From UBA4582 sp002389265 (GTDB taxonomy: Bacteria > Pseudomonadota > Gammaproteobacteria > Pseudomonadales > Azotimanducaceae), in the NCBI GenBank assembly GCA_943788825.1, contig CALSRT010000007.1:124001-188000 (forward strand): 64,000 nucleotides of DNA, written 5' to 3'. A program made the position numbers and the translations under genes. This document shows, in pieces, positions 1 to 8,939 of this stretch. The notes beneath the pieces are model-generated. The model worked only from the letters and a program-made list of their open reading frames with translations, was not told where the DNA came from and made no database searches. Numbering within the stretch: the stretch's first letter is position 1; each line of letters opens with the position of its first letter.

Positions 1-110
1 TTCTATCAAGTTAACCTAAGACGACCTGTTGCCAGCGACCCATCCCTGCTCGCTAAAGTGCCGCTCAGGTCGGAATTGTCATCGACTAAACAAGGATTTA
101 CAAGCAAGTT

Positions 111-956
111 ATGCTCTACACCACGCTCAATCGAACCGGATATGCGCTTCTGACCAGGGTCTTAATCGCACTCTCCCTGGGCCTCAGTCTCTGGATTCAG
201 CCAGCCACCGGTGTCGAGGCAGCCGCCGACAACATCACCATGACAACCACGACCTCAGTAATCCTGCCACCAACTGCCCCGTTTCAAGTGACGCCAACGC
301 CTTTCAGAGCCGTCTACGAGGCCGATTACAAAGGCCTGCCCATTCGCGCCACGGGTATTCGAGAGCTGAAGCAAACTGGTGACAATCAATTCACCTTGTC
401 CTCTACAGCCACTTCGTTTTTTGCTTCAGTCAGCGAGGAGTCGAACTTTACGCTGACCCCGGAGAATCGTCTGATGCCCGTCGAGTATCAGTATCACCGC
501 AAAGGAATCGGCAAGAACCGAGATGCCAGTCTACGTTTCGACTGGCCGGCCCAACAGGTATTCAGTGACGCTCAGCCCACACCCTGGGCGCTGTCCATAC
601 CAATGGGCACTCTCGACAAACTGTCCTATCAATTGCAGATGCGCTATGAATTGTTGACGGCCTACCAACGGGGCCAACCCTGGCCCCCACTCGCTTACCA
701 AGTCGCCGACGGCGGAGAATTGAAAACCTACAGGTTTGAGGTTCTGGGCGAGGAGAATGTGGATACACCCATTGGCCGTTTCACTGCGCTGAAGATTGCC
801 CGGGTTCGCACCGATAGCGACCGCACCACCATATTTTGGCTCGCCCCGGCCTATGACTTCCTGCTGGTGCGCTTTCTCCAGGAAGAACAGAAGGGCGGCT
901 TCGAACTGATACTCAAACAAGCCAATTTTCGCGGCGAAGTTGTCGCCGGCGCCTAA
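111..956 (+). CDS. DUF3108 domain protein, exported
   Basis: A 281-residue protein with a hydrophobic N-terminal stretch at about residues 12-30, read as a signal peptide or signal anchor, followed by a beta-rich body resembling DUF3108. The pattern FRAVYEADYKGLPIRA near residue 65 and the later TPIGRFTALKIARVR and TIFWLAPAYDFLLVR segments are typical of this periplasmic family, whose biochemical role is not established. It is convergent with dcd, with 19 bases between the two stops. The upstream 110 bases hold no recognisable gene; an ATG-proximal A/G run (caaggatttacaagcaagtt) is a weak ribosome site. The family call is by sequence pattern; function unknown. Confidence 0.75.
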   Translation: MLYTTLNRTGYALLTRVLIALSLGLSLWIQPATGVEAAADNITMTTTTSVILPPTAPFQVTPTPFRAVYEADYKGLPIRATGIRELKQTGDNQFTLSSTATSFFASVSEESNFTLTPENRLMPVEYQYHRKGIGKNRDASLRFDWPAQQVFSDAQPTPWALSIPMGTLDKLSYQLQMRYELLTAYQRGQPWPPLAYQVADGGELKTYRFEVLGEENVDTPIGRFTALKIARVRTDSDRTTIFWLAPAYDFLLVRFLQEEQKGGFELILKQANFRGEVVAGA

Positions 957-975
957 TTGCACCCTTAGCCCAGGC

Positions 976-1542
976 CTACGTGCGAGGCAAGGTGACGCCA
1001 GTTTGGCCCTGGTATTTGCCCCCACGGTCCTTGTACGACATCTCACACACTTCATCAGACTCGAAAAACAACATTTGCGCCACGCCCTCATTGGCGTAGA
1101 TCTTTGCGGGTAGTGTGGTTGTATTGGAAAACTCCAGTGTCACATGGCCTTCCCACTCAGGTTCAAGCGGCGTCACATTCACGATGATTCCGCAGCGGGC
1201 ATAAGTCGACTTCCCCAAACAAATAGTCAGGACACTGCGTGGGATCTTGAAATATTCGACGGTCCTCGCCAGGGCAAATGAATTGGGGGGAATAATGCAG
1301 ACATCACTTTTGATGTCCACAAAACTTCGATCATCGAAAGCCTTGGGGTCAACCGTCGCAGAGTGAATATTGGTAAACACCTTGAAGTCGCTTGAACAGC
1401 GCACATCGTAACCATAACTTGATGTCCCATAGGAAATCAGGCGCTGGCCGCCAGACTCCTTCACCTGTCCCGCCTCGAAAGGCGATATCATGTCATGTTC
1501 CTGCGCCATTTGGCGGATCCAGCGATCTGATTTTATTGCCAT
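976..1542 (-). CDS. dcd: dCTP deaminase
   Basis: Converts dCTP to dUTP with release of ammonia, feeding thymidylate synthesis. The 188-residue length matches the homotrimeric family (about 190). Visible hallmarks are the N-terminal RWIRQMAQEHDMISPF segment, the central ARCGIIVNVTPLEPEWEGHVTLEFSN active-site region (interrupted here as ARCGIIVNV then PLEPEWEGHVTLE) with the catalytic Glu, and the nucleotide-binding C-terminal tail GGKYQGQTG. The start has a good ribosome site, AGAGGAAATA directly before ATG. It lies just downstream of apbC on the same strand (71 bases), as in Pseudomonas-type dcd-apbC-metG loci. Confidence 0.95.
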   Translation of the reverse strand: MAIKSDRWIRQMAQEHDMISPFEAGQVKESGGQRLISYGTSSYGYDVRCSSDFKVFTNIHSATVDPKAFDDRSFVDIKSDVCIIPPNSFALARTVEYFKIPRSVLTICLGKSTYARCGIIVNVTPLEPEWEGHVTLEFSNTTTLPAKIYANEGVAQMLFFESDEVCEMSYKDRGGKYQGQTGVTLPRT

Positions 1543-1613
1543 TATTTCCTCTATGCCGATAAGTCTGCGACGCCCTCGAGCATCTCATAAGAATGAATTT
1601 AGATGCTAATAGA

Positions 1614-2456
1614 TTAGTCTTCGATAATTTGAATCATTGGCCCAGCGTCCACATTATTATCTAATGCCACCAGAATCTCCTGCGCCATGGCGCGGAACAG
1701 CTGGCTCGTCTCACTGTTAGGACCAGCCACCAACGGCGGCTGACCGCCGTCAGCCTGCAGACGAATATCCATTGACAAGGGTAACCTGGCTAACATCCGA
1801 ACTCCGTACTCTGCGGCGATTGCGTCACCACCACCCTCACCAAAAATAGCTTCATGATGGCCGCACTCGCGACACACGTGGGTGCTCATATTTTCGACTA
1901 CACCCAACAACGGCACCTCGACCTTACGAAACATTTCGATGCCTTTACGAGCATCCAGCAGCGCGATATCCTGCGGCGTCGTGACGATAACGGCGCCGGC
2001 CAAAGGTACATTTTGAGCCATCGTTAGCTGAATATCACCCGTTCCAGGCGGCATATCCACGACCAGAACATCGACAGCCTGCCAGTCTGTCTGCGTCAAT
2101 AGTTGTTGTAAGGCGCCACTGGCCATAGGACCACGCCACACCGCTGGTGTACGATCCGATGCAATGAAGCTCATGGACATACACTGGAGTCCGTGGGCAA
2201 TGATCGGCTGCAACAGATCATTGCTAACCTCTGGTTTCGTACCCGCCGGCACGCCCATCATTAAACCTTGGCTCGGTCCGTAAATGTCGGCGTCCAGCAA
2301 ACCAATGCGCCGGCCTTCCGCTGCCAAGGCCAAGGCCAGATTGGCCGCCACGGTAGATTTACCCACACCGCCTTTACCGGATGCGACCGCTATCACCTGT
2401 TTTACGCCAGGCAGAATGAACTTCTTTACTGTTGAACTGTTAATAACCTGCTCCAC
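1614..2456 (-). CDS. apbC: Mrp/ApbC family Fe-S cluster carrier ATPase, short form
   Basis: A MinD/ParA-type P-loop ATPase that carries and delivers 4Fe-4S clusters to apoproteins. The deviant Walker A motif GKGGVGKST is at about residues 28-36, the switch region VVDMPPGTGD near 135, and the bridging CxxC (CRECG) near residue 195, which holds the shared cluster. At 280 residues it is about 85 shorter than E. coli Mrp: the N-terminal MIP18/DUF59 domain is absent, and the ATPase domain starts almost at once. Its Fe-S clients could include the neighbouring Rsx proteins and Nth, both cluster-rich; that link is inference. It is divergent from the RidA-like gene. Confidence 0.92.
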   Translation of the reverse strand: MEQVINSSTVKKFILPGVKQVIAVASGKGGVGKSTVAANLALALAAEGRRIGLLDADIYGPSQGLMMGVPAGTKPEVSNDLLQPIIAHGLQCMSMSFIASDRTPAVWRGPMASGALQQLLTQTDWQAVDVLVVDMPPGTGDIQLTMAQNVPLAGAVIVTTPQDIALLDARKGIEMFRKVEVPLLGVVENMSTHVCRECGHHEAIFGEGGGDAIAAEYGVRMLARLPLSMDIRLQADGGQPPLVAGPNSETSQLFRAMAQEILVALDNNVDAGPMIQIIED

Positions 2457-2577
2457 TCTATTACACTAAAATAACTGAATTCTAACCAGAATGCGGCTAG
2501 ATCAACATGCCCGGCTCGAAGCGCAACCGCGGCTCTCTCACCGAGCACCCAAACTGCAACACCTGGAGCGTCAAACT

Positions 2578-3030
2578 ATGCATCTAACCAAACTGACCCT
2601 GGGCTTTTTAGCCTGTTGTTTGCTCGCCAACAACTCCTTGGCGGCCAACCTATTACATCATAACTCAGCGCTTCAGGAATCATTAGGCTTTCCGTTCTCA
2701 GAGGCAGTTCAGGTTGGCGATACGCTCTATCTGTCAGGTCAAGTAGGCAACATTCCCGGTACAAGCGAATTGGTTGCCGGCGGCGTCGGTCCTGAGGTCG
2801 TACAAATACTTACGCAGATCAAATTGACGCTGGAACGCTACGGTTCCGACATGGACCATGTGGTCAAGTGCACCTTGTTTCTGGCCGACATCAATGACTG
2901 GCCAGCAGTGAATGCCATCTACCGCCAACATTTCAAGGCACCCTATCCTGCTCGCAGCGCGCTGGCGGCATCAGGACTGGCCTTGAACGCTGCCGCTGAA
3001 ATCGAATGTATTGCTGTGGTCAAGCCATGA
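2578..3030 (+). CDS. RidA-family protein with signal peptide
   Basis: About 150 residues. The ATG at 2578 is chosen over the upstream in-frame one because it opens with Lys then a hydrophobic stretch ending in NNSLAAN, a clean signal peptide with an Ala-x-Ala-like site. The rest is a RidA/YjgF/UK114 trimer fold: FSEAVQVGDTLYLSGQVG, then a VKCTLFLADINDW segment, and YPARSAL containing the Arg that binds substrate carboxylates in enamine deaminases. Cytosolic RidA removes reactive enamines; an exported version probably acts in the periplasm on an unknown substrate. It sits between apbC and metG, a spot empty in many related loci. Confidence 0.85.
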   Translation: MHLTKLTLGFLACCLLANNSLAANLLHHNSALQESLGFPFSEAVQVGDTLYLSGQVGNIPGTSELVAGGVGPEVVQILTQIKLTLERYGSDMDHVVKCTLFLADINDWPAVNAIYRQHFKAPYPARSALAASGLALNAAAEIECIAVVKP

Positions 3031-3201
3031 TACGACGCTGCGAACGCGGAATTTCTGCTCAAACGAGACCTGATTAGCTTTGATTTGTTCCCTCAGCCTC
3101 GAAAGCATGAAATTAGCAGCGCAGAAGCACCGTCAAAGGATGAAATTCCGCCCCGTCCTCAGTATATTGGCACCCTCTAGAATCACCTACTGCAGCTTTA
3201 C

Positions 3202-5217
3202 ATGGAAAAACGTCACATTCTTGTCACCAGCGCGTTGCCGAACGCCAATGGCTCTATCCACCTAGGCCACCTTCTGGAACATATTCAGACCGATATCTGG
3301 GTGCGATTTCAGCGTATGCGTGGCCACGAGTGCATCTATGTGTGCGCGGATGATACCCACGGCACCGCCATCATGCTCAAAGCTGAGGAGCGCAATCTCA
3401 GCCCTGAAACATTGATCAGCGAAATCAAGGCCGAACATGAACAAGATTTTCGCAATTTTCTAGTCAATCATGACAATTACTATTCAACCCACTCGGACGA
3501 AAACCAGGCATTCTCGTCGCTGATCTATGAGCGCCTCAAAGCCGCCGGTGAAATCAACAGCAAAACCGTCAATCAATTGTATGACCCTGAACGAGAAATG
3601 TTTCTCGCCGACCGATTTATCGTCGGTAGTTGTCCGAAGTGCAAAGCCGAGGGTCAATATGGTGATAATTGCGAGGTCTGTGGTGCGACCTACGACGCCA
3701 TGGACCTGATCGACCCAAAGTCGAAGATCTCCGGTGCTGAGCCCGTCATTCGTGAATCCACCCATTTTTTCTTTGCCTTGTCGCATTTCACTGAATTTCT
3801 CCAAACCTGGACTCGCAGCGGCACGCTCCACGAGCAGGTTGCCAACAAGTTATCTGAGTGGCTAGATGCTGGTTTACAGGACTGGGATATTAGCCGTGAC
3901 GCGCCCTATTTCGGCTTTGAAATTCCCGGTGAAAAAGGCAAGTACTTCTATGTTTGGTTAGACGCGCCAATCGGCTATATGGCCTCATTCAAGAACTACT
4001 GTGACAGGCACGATGACACCGACTTTGACGATTATTGGCGTGCCGATTCTGACTATGAAGTGCATCATTTTATCGGCAAGGACATTATCAATTTTCATGC
4101 ACTGTTCTGGCCAGCCATGTTGAAAGTAGCCGGCTTCCGCACACCGACTCGCATTCATACTCACGGTTTTATTACCGTCAATGGCCAGAAAATGTCCAAG
4201 TCTCGCGGCACTTTTATCAATGCCCAAACCTATGCTGACAATCTAGCGCCGGAATATATCCGTTACTACTTCGCGACAAAACTGGGAAATAACATCGATG
4301 ACATGGACATCAACCTCGATGACTTCGTTCTCAAGGTAAACTCAGATCTAGTAGGCAAGTTGGTCAACATTGCCAGTCGCTGCGCCGGGTTCATCAACAA
4401 ACAATTTGATAATCAGCTGGCCAGCACCGCAACGACGCCACTGATCAATGAATTTCTGGCCGAGCGCGATAATATCGCCAATCTTTTTGAAGCCGGCGAC
4501 TACAGTAAAGCCATGCGTGAAATCATGGCCATGGCGGACAAGGCGAACCAATACATCGCCGAGAAAAAGCCCTGGGCGATGATCAAATTGGCCGACCAGA
4601 AGACTGCAGTCCAGAACGTCTGTTCCGATGGTATCAATTTGTTTCGGATTCTAGCCACCTATCTGAAACCTGTCTTACCGCAGTTAGCTGAGCAAACCGA
4701 GGCATTTTTAAACATTCAACCGCTTTCCTGGCAAAGTCTGGAGGCACCCTTACTCAATCATCAAATCAATGTCTTCCAGCCGATGCTGAATCGCATTGAT
4801 CCTAAGGCAGTCAACGCGATGGTCGAGGCCTCAATCGCACCGGTAGAAGTCAGCGAGACGCCTGACTCTGCCGTCAGTGCAAGGGACGCTGACTACATCA
4901 CCATCGACGACTTCGCAAAGATTGACTTGCGGGTGGCTCTGATCACCCATGCTGAGCCTGTGGAGGGCGCAGACAAACTGCTGAAACTCACTCTTGATGT
5001 GGGCGACGAGCAGCGCACCGTTTTTTCCGGCATCAAGTCTGCGTACACGCCTGACGAACTCATTGGTAAAAGAACCGTCTTGGTGGCAAACCTAAAGCCC
5101 AGGACCATGAAATTTGGCATCTCGCAGGGCATGGTGTTGGCTGCCGGCCCTGGCGGCAAGGATATTTTCCTGATAGAAGCCGACAAGGGCGCAAGCGCCG
5201 GAATGAAAGTCACGTGA
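3202..5217 (+). CDS. metG: Methionyl-tRNA synthetase
   Basis: Charges tRNA-Met with methionine. At 671 residues it is the long, dimeric form. Class I signatures are present: HLGH near residue 21 and KMSKS near residue 333. The zinc-knuckle insertion has four cysteines (CPKC and CEVC) around residues 144-160. The C-terminal 105 residues (from IDDFAKIDLRVA) form the Trbp111-like tRNA-binding domain. The gene begins with atggaaaaacgtc and is followed by rsxA after only 14 bases, so metG and rsx may share a transcript. A TATATT at 3163-3168 could serve as a -10 box, without a convincing -35. Confidence 0.97.
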   Translation: MEKRHILVTSALPNANGSIHLGHLLEHIQTDIWVRFQRMRGHECIYVCADDTHGTAIMLKAEERNLSPETLISEIKAEHEQDFRNFLVNHDNYYSTHSDENQAFSSLIYERLKAAGEINSKTVNQLYDPEREMFLADRFIVGSCPKCKAEGQYGDNCEVCGATYDAMDLIDPKSKISGAEPVIRESTHFFFALSHFTEFLQTWTRSGTLHEQVANKLSEWLDAGLQDWDISRDAPYFGFEIPGEKGKYFYVWLDAPIGYMASFKNYCDRHDDTDFDDYWRADSDYEVHHFIGKDIINFHALFWPAMLKVAGFRTPTRIHTHGFITVNGQKMSKSRGTFINAQTYADNLAPEYIRYYFATKLGNNIDDMDINLDDFVLKVNSDLVGKLVNIASRCAGFINKQFDNQLASTATTPLINEFLAERDNIANLFEAGDYSKAMREIMAMADKANQYIAEKKPWAMIKLADQKTAVQNVCSDGINLFRILATYLKPVLPQLAEQTEAFLNIQPLSWQSLEAPLLNHQINVFQPMLNRIDPKAVNAMVEASIAPVEVSETPDSAVSARDADYITIDDFAKIDLRVALITHAEPVEGADKLLKLTLDVGDEQRTVFSGIKSAYTPDELIGKRTVLVANLKPRTMKFGISQGMVLAAGPGGKDIFLIEADKGASAGMKVT

Positions 5218-5231
5218 AACTGTAGCCAATC

Positions 5232-5810
5232 ATGTCAGATGCACTGGTTATATTACTGGGCACTATTTTTGTTAACAATTTTGTCATGGTGCAATTTCTT
5301 GGCTTGTGCCCGTTTATGGGCGCGTCACAAAAATTTGACAGTGCTGTTGGCATGGCTGCCGCTACGACATTCGTCTTAACACTGGCGTGCGCTGTCAGCT
5401 ATTTGCTTGAACATTACCTGTTGCAACCGCTCGGCCTTGAGTATCTGCGCATTATCACTTTTATCGTCTTAATCGCAGCGCTGGTGCAATTTGCTGAAAT
5501 GGTCATTCGCGCCACCCAACCTTTGCTTTACCAGGTCCTCGGGTTGTTTATTCCACTGATCACAACCAATTGTGCAGTACTCGGCGTGGCACTGCTGAAC
5601 GTTCGGCATAATCACAGCCTGTTCGAATCTATCATTTACGGCTTTGGCGCAGCGTTGGGCTTCTCCATGGTGCTAATCACCTTCGCCGCTATGCGCGAGC
5701 GTCAGACCGCGGCCGATATTCCAGGCCCGTTTCGCGGCGCCGCAATTAATATGATCAGCGCCGGGCTGTTATCTCTGGCGTTTATGGGCTTCACCGGAAT
5801 GAACGGATGA
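5232..5810 (+). CDS. rsxA: Rsx/Rnf electron transport complex subunit A
   Basis: Integral inner-membrane subunit of the Rsx (Rnf) complex, which couples electron transfer between NADH and ferredoxin-like partners to ion movement and, in E. coli, keeps SoxR reduced. It is 192 residues with six predicted membrane helices. The two half-helix cysteine motifs LGLCPFMG (about residue 26) and TTNCAVLG (about 112) are conserved; in Rnf structures they hold a membrane-embedded 2Fe-2S cluster together with RsxE. The stop overlaps the rsxB start by 4 bases (ATGA). Confidence 0.96.
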   Translation: MSDALVILLGTIFVNNFVMVQFLGLCPFMGASQKFDSAVGMAAATTFVLTLACAVSYLLEHYLLQPLGLEYLRIITFIVLIAALVQFAEMVIRATQPLLYQVLGLFIPLITTNCAVLGVALLNVRHNHSLFESIIYGFGAALGFSMVLITFAAMRERQTAADIPGPFRGAAINMISAGLLSLAFMGFTGMNG

Positions 5811-6724
5811 GCCTGTTGATTGGCACCTTAACGCTGACGGCTATTGGCGGCCTTTGCGCGCTGTTATTAGGCTATGCCGGGCGGCATTTCACCGCGGACA
5901 GCGATACCATCGTTGAGCTGATCAATGTGCGACTGCCACAAACTCAGTGTGCTCAGTGCGGCTATCCCGGCTGTCGACCTTACGCCCAGGCGATCGCCGA
6001 GGGTGACGCCATCAACAAATGTCCTCCGGGTGGTGAGTCGCTGATACGCGGTCTGGCTGAACTGCTTGGCCGTGCGATAGTGCCCCTAGATGTCACCTAT
6101 GGAGAATCGCAACCAACCAGAGTCGCGGTCATTCGTGAGGCCGAATGCATTGGCTGTACCCTTTGCGCTGTTGCCTGCCCGGTGGATGCGATCATTGGCG
6201 CACCACAGATGATGCACAGCGTCATCCGCCGTGACTGCACCGGTTGCGACCTGTGCCTGGAGCCCTGCCCGGTAGATTGCATCGACATGGTGCAGGTCGA
6301 AGCTGTCGAGATCACCCCCTTGCGGTTACCTCGCATTGGCCAGGATGCCCTGGATCTCGTTCAATACGACTGTATTCATTGTGGTTTGTGTGAACCCAGT
6401 TGCCCGCGAGAACTTGCACCTCAAGCACTCTTCTGGCATCGCGCCGAGCCCGAACGCTTGCAGGATCTTAATCTCGGAGACTGTATTGAGTGTCGACTGT
6501 GTGATCGAGTCTGTCCGAGTAACATTCCCCTCACCGCCTCATTCCAGGCAGCCAAACAGCATCAACGTCACTTGGACCTGCTGGCTGAAGAAGCACAGCA
6601 GGCACAAGCACGATTTGAACGACGAGAGCGAAGAATCAATCGCGTCCAGGCGCGGGTTCGCGCGCGACCCAGCAAACAGGACCGACAATCGCTGATCGAC
6701 GGACTGCGGACCAAAAAATCATGA
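5807..6724 (+). CDS. rsxB: RsxB fused to the C-terminal ferredoxin domain of RsxC
   Basis: A 305-residue protein, about 110 longer than E. coli RsxB. Residues 1-25 form a membrane anchor. C48, C51, C56 and C72 fit the Fe-S P-loop-like domain of RsxB. C114-C124 and C144-C154 form the usual two 4Fe-4S sites. Beyond the normal RsxB end, residues 187-240 add two more CxxCxxCxxxCP sites (C189-C199 and C226-C236). Their context, CIHCGLCEPSCP and DCIECRLCDRVCPSNIPL, followed by a charged Arg/Gln/Glu-rich tail, is that of the RsxC ferredoxin region. The NADH/FMN and SLBB domains of RsxC are missing, and rsxD starts inside this stop codon (ATGA), so no rsxC gene lies between. What is known of RsxB and RsxC is established; the fusion and its meaning are my reading. 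Confidence 0.9.
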   Translation: MSLLIGTLTLTAIGGLCALLLGYAGRHFTADSDTIVELINVRLPQTQCAQCGYPGCRPYAQAIAEGDAINKCPPGGESLIRGLAELLGRAIVPLDVTYGESQPTRVAVIREAECIGCTLCAVACPVDAIIGAPQMMHSVIRRDCTGCDLCLEPCPVDCIDMVQVEAVEITPLRLPRIGQDALDLVQYDCIHCGLCEPSCPRELAPQALFWHRAEPERLQDLNLGDCIECRLCDRVCPSNIPLTASFQAAKQHQRHLDLLAEEAQQAQARFERRERRINRVQARVRARPSKQDRQSLIDGLRTKKS

Positions 6725-7674
6725 AACTCGACACCCAAAGGATCATGTTGAACGTCTTGCTCGCGCTAGTGCCTGGCGTTACTGCCTTGGTGTACTTCTT
6801 CGGTGCCGGAATTATCATCAATATCGTTGTTGCGGGAGTCACTGCCGTGACGACTGAAGCGCTTATACTGCGCGCTAGAGATCGATCATTAGACACGCTG
6901 CGGGACGGCAGCGCACTCCTGACAGCAGTGCTGTTGGCCTTAGCGTTACCGCCCCTGCTACCCCTGTGGATGCTGGTCGCCGGCACCGCTTTTGCGATCA
7001 TTTTTGGCAAGCAGCTTTATGGTGGGCTGGGCCATAACCCATTCAATCCGGCGATGGTGGGCTATGCTGCCCTGATCATCTCGTTCCCACTGGCGATGTC
7101 CACCTGGCCCGCCCTCGGCGAGCCCATGGCATTCTGGGATATTCTCATAACCAAGGCGATGCCGAATAGTGGCATTGATGCCGTCAGCGGCGCCACGGCA
7201 CTGGATGTTCTAAAGTTTCGCGGCGCCTTGACCATCGATGAGACCTGGACTGCCACCCAGGGATTCGGCCAGCTGGCCGGTGTGGGCTGGGAATGGATCA
7301 ATGCCGGATTCCTGATCGGTGGCATTTATTTATTGGCGACGCGCACTATCACGGCCATGGCCCCCTTGGGCATGTTGGTTGCACTGACTGTGTGTGCGGT
7401 ACTGTTCTACGACTCTGGCAGTTCTCAAAGTCTCGGCTCGCCACTATTTCATCTTTTCAGTGGCGCTACGATGGTCGGTGCATTCTTCATTGTCACTGAT
7501 CCTGTGAGCAGCCCCGACTCGGCTTTAGGCCTGTGGATATTTGGATTAGGGGTCGGCATGATCACCTTCCTGATTCGGGCCATCGGCGCTTACCCTGACG
7601 GCCTTGCCTTTGCCGTGTTGTTAATGAACGCGCTGGTACCACTCATTGATCATCTACGCTTGAGGCGAACATGA
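6721..7674 (+). CDS. rsxD: Rsx/Rnf electron transport complex subunit D
   Basis: Integral membrane subunit with a covalently bound FMN. It is 317 residues (E. coli about 350) with multiple hydrophobic helices. The flavinylation motif SGATALD near residue 155 has the Thr that ApbE modifies with FMN. GGLGHNPFNPAMVGYA and the later FFIVTDPVSSP segments are family-conserved. The start overlaps the rsxB stop and the stop overlaps the rsxG start, each by ATGA, so the chain is translationally coupled. In other bacteria rsxC stands directly upstream; here it does not. Confidence 0.96.
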   Translation: MKLDTQRIMLNVLLALVPGVTALVYFFGAGIIINIVVAGVTAVTTEALILRARDRSLDTLRDGSALLTAVLLALALPPLLPLWMLVAGTAFAIIFGKQLYGGLGHNPFNPAMVGYAALIISFPLAMSTWPALGEPMAFWDILITKAMPNSGIDAVSGATALDVLKFRGALTIDETWTATQGFGQLAGVGWEWINAGFLIGGIYLLATRTITAMAPLGMLVALTVCAVLFYDSGSSQSLGSPLFHLFSGATMVGAFFIVTDPVSSPDSALGLWIFGLGVGMITFLIRAIGAYPDGLAFAVLLMNALVPLIDHLRLRRT

Positions 7675-8228
7675 AACGCCTGGTGCTTCAGCTAACGCTA
7701 TTGGCAGGTGCCTGCGGCTTACTCACGAGCCTGGTACAGTATAGCGGCGCAGAACGGATCAAATTGAACCAGCTGGCTTATCGAAATCAACAGCTTCTGC
7801 AGGTTGCCGGGCTACCCTCTGCGGATCTGACTGAATCTCAAGATTCACGGTTTCTCATCAATGTGGCACAGGAACCGGCAGGCATCATCTTTCCTATCAG
7901 CACAGACCGAGGCTATAACGGTACCATCAAGCTCTGGCTCGCCGTCAACCTGCAGGGCGAAATTCTTGGCGTAAGAGTCTATGCCCATAGCGAAACGCCC
8001 GGTTTGGGCGACAAGATCGACTTGCAAGTGGCCGACTGGATCCTCGACTTCAATGGCAAATCACTTATTAACCCCGCCATTACGGGCTGGGCGGTCAAGC
8101 GTGACGGCGGCAGTTTCGACCAGTTCAGCGGGGCGACTATTACACCGAGAGCGGTAGTATCGGCAGTTCACGCTGGTCTTACCCAATTTCACCAGCATCA
8201 ACAGCAATGGCTGCAGGAAACCCCATGA
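7671..8228 (+). CDS. rsxG: Rsx/Rnf electron transport complex subunit G
   Basis: Periplasmic-facing flavoprotein subunit of Rsx, anchored by an N-terminal helix (residues 4-21). It is 185 residues, with the FMN-attachment motif SGATIT near residue 156; the last Thr is the expected flavin site. HSETPGLGDKI is the other family hallmark. It passes electrons between RsxD and the membrane clusters. It begins in the rsxD stop (ATGA) and ends in the rsxE start. Confidence 0.95.
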   Translation: MKRLVLQLTLLAGACGLLTSLVQYSGAERIKLNQLAYRNQQLLQVAGLPSADLTESQDSRFLINVAQEPAGIIFPISTDRGYNGTIKLWLAVNLQGEILGVRVYAHSETPGLGDKIDLQVADWILDFNGKSLINPAITGWAVKRDGGSFDQFSGATITPRAVVSAVHAGLTQFHQHQQQWLQETP

Positions 8229-8908
8229 GTCAGATCAGACAGATCACCCGCGACGGGCTCTGGCAGAATAATCCGGCCCTGGTGCAATTACTGGGGTTAT
8301 GCCCGTTACTGGCGGTGTCCAACACGGTCGCCAATAGTCTAGGGCTGGGTCTGGTCACACTAGTGGTATTGACCCTGTCTAACCTGCTGATCAGTAGCCT
8401 GCGCGGTCAGCTGAATAATGCCACACGCCTGCCGGCGCAGATTCTCATTATCGCGACCTTTGTCACCTGCGCCGATATTCTGCTGCAGAGCTATTGGTAT
8501 GAACTACATCAGCGGATTGGTTTATTCGTGGCATTGATCGTCACCAACTGCACACTGCTGGCCCGCGCCGAAAGCTTTGCCAGCCGCCATCCCATCAGAC
8601 TCGCCACACTGGATGGGTTTATGATGGGGCTTGGATTTCTGCTGGTACTGATTCTGTTGGGCGGCGTCCGTGAAGTCCTTGGCCAAGGAACGCTGCTGGC
8701 TGATATGCACCTGCTGTTTGGTGACAGCGCACGAGCCTGGAAAATCTCTCTCGGGACACCCGGGATTCTCCTTGCGGTGCTACCCCCCGGCGCCTTTATT
8801 ACCTTCGGATGCTTGATCGCGGCGAGAAACTGGCTTGCCCAACGTTATGAGACTGGCCTGGCCGATGCTGCCAAGGCGAGCAATAAGCCGCTGATTCATC
8901 GAGAATAA
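8225..8908 (+). CDS. rsxE: Rsx/Rnf electron transport complex subunit E
   Basis: Homologue of RsxA and its partner in the membrane core. The start is placed at 8225, because it overlaps the rsxG stop by ATGA and gives the normal RsxE N-terminus (MSQIRQITRDGLW). 227 residues, six predicted helices, with the cysteine motifs LGLCPLLA and TNCTLLAR that match those of RsxA. It ends the Rsx block; nth follows 31 bases downstream as in many gammaproteobacteria. Confidence 0.95.
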   Translation: MSQIRQITRDGLWQNNPALVQLLGLCPLLAVSNTVANSLGLGLVTLVVLTLSNLLISSLRGQLNNATRLPAQILIIATFVTCADILLQSYWYELHQRIGLFVALIVTNCTLLARAESFASRHPIRLATLDGFMMGLGFLLVLILLGGVREVLGQGTLLADMHLLFGDSARAWKISLGTPGILLAVLPPGAFITFGCLIAARNWLAQRYETGLADAAKASNKPLIHRE

Positions 8909-8913
8909 TCCCT

Positions 8914-8939
8914 ATGAACTGTCCTTATGAACTGTCCTT
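8914..8939 (+). repeat. 13-bp tandem duplication before nth
   Basis: The unit ATGAACTGTCCTT occurs twice back to back (8914-8926 and 8927-8939) and is followed by a third ATGAA, the likely nth start at 8940. Because 13 is not a multiple of three, the three ATGs are in different frames. It looks like a slippage duplication of the nth start region; effect on translation unknown. Confidence 0.9.
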
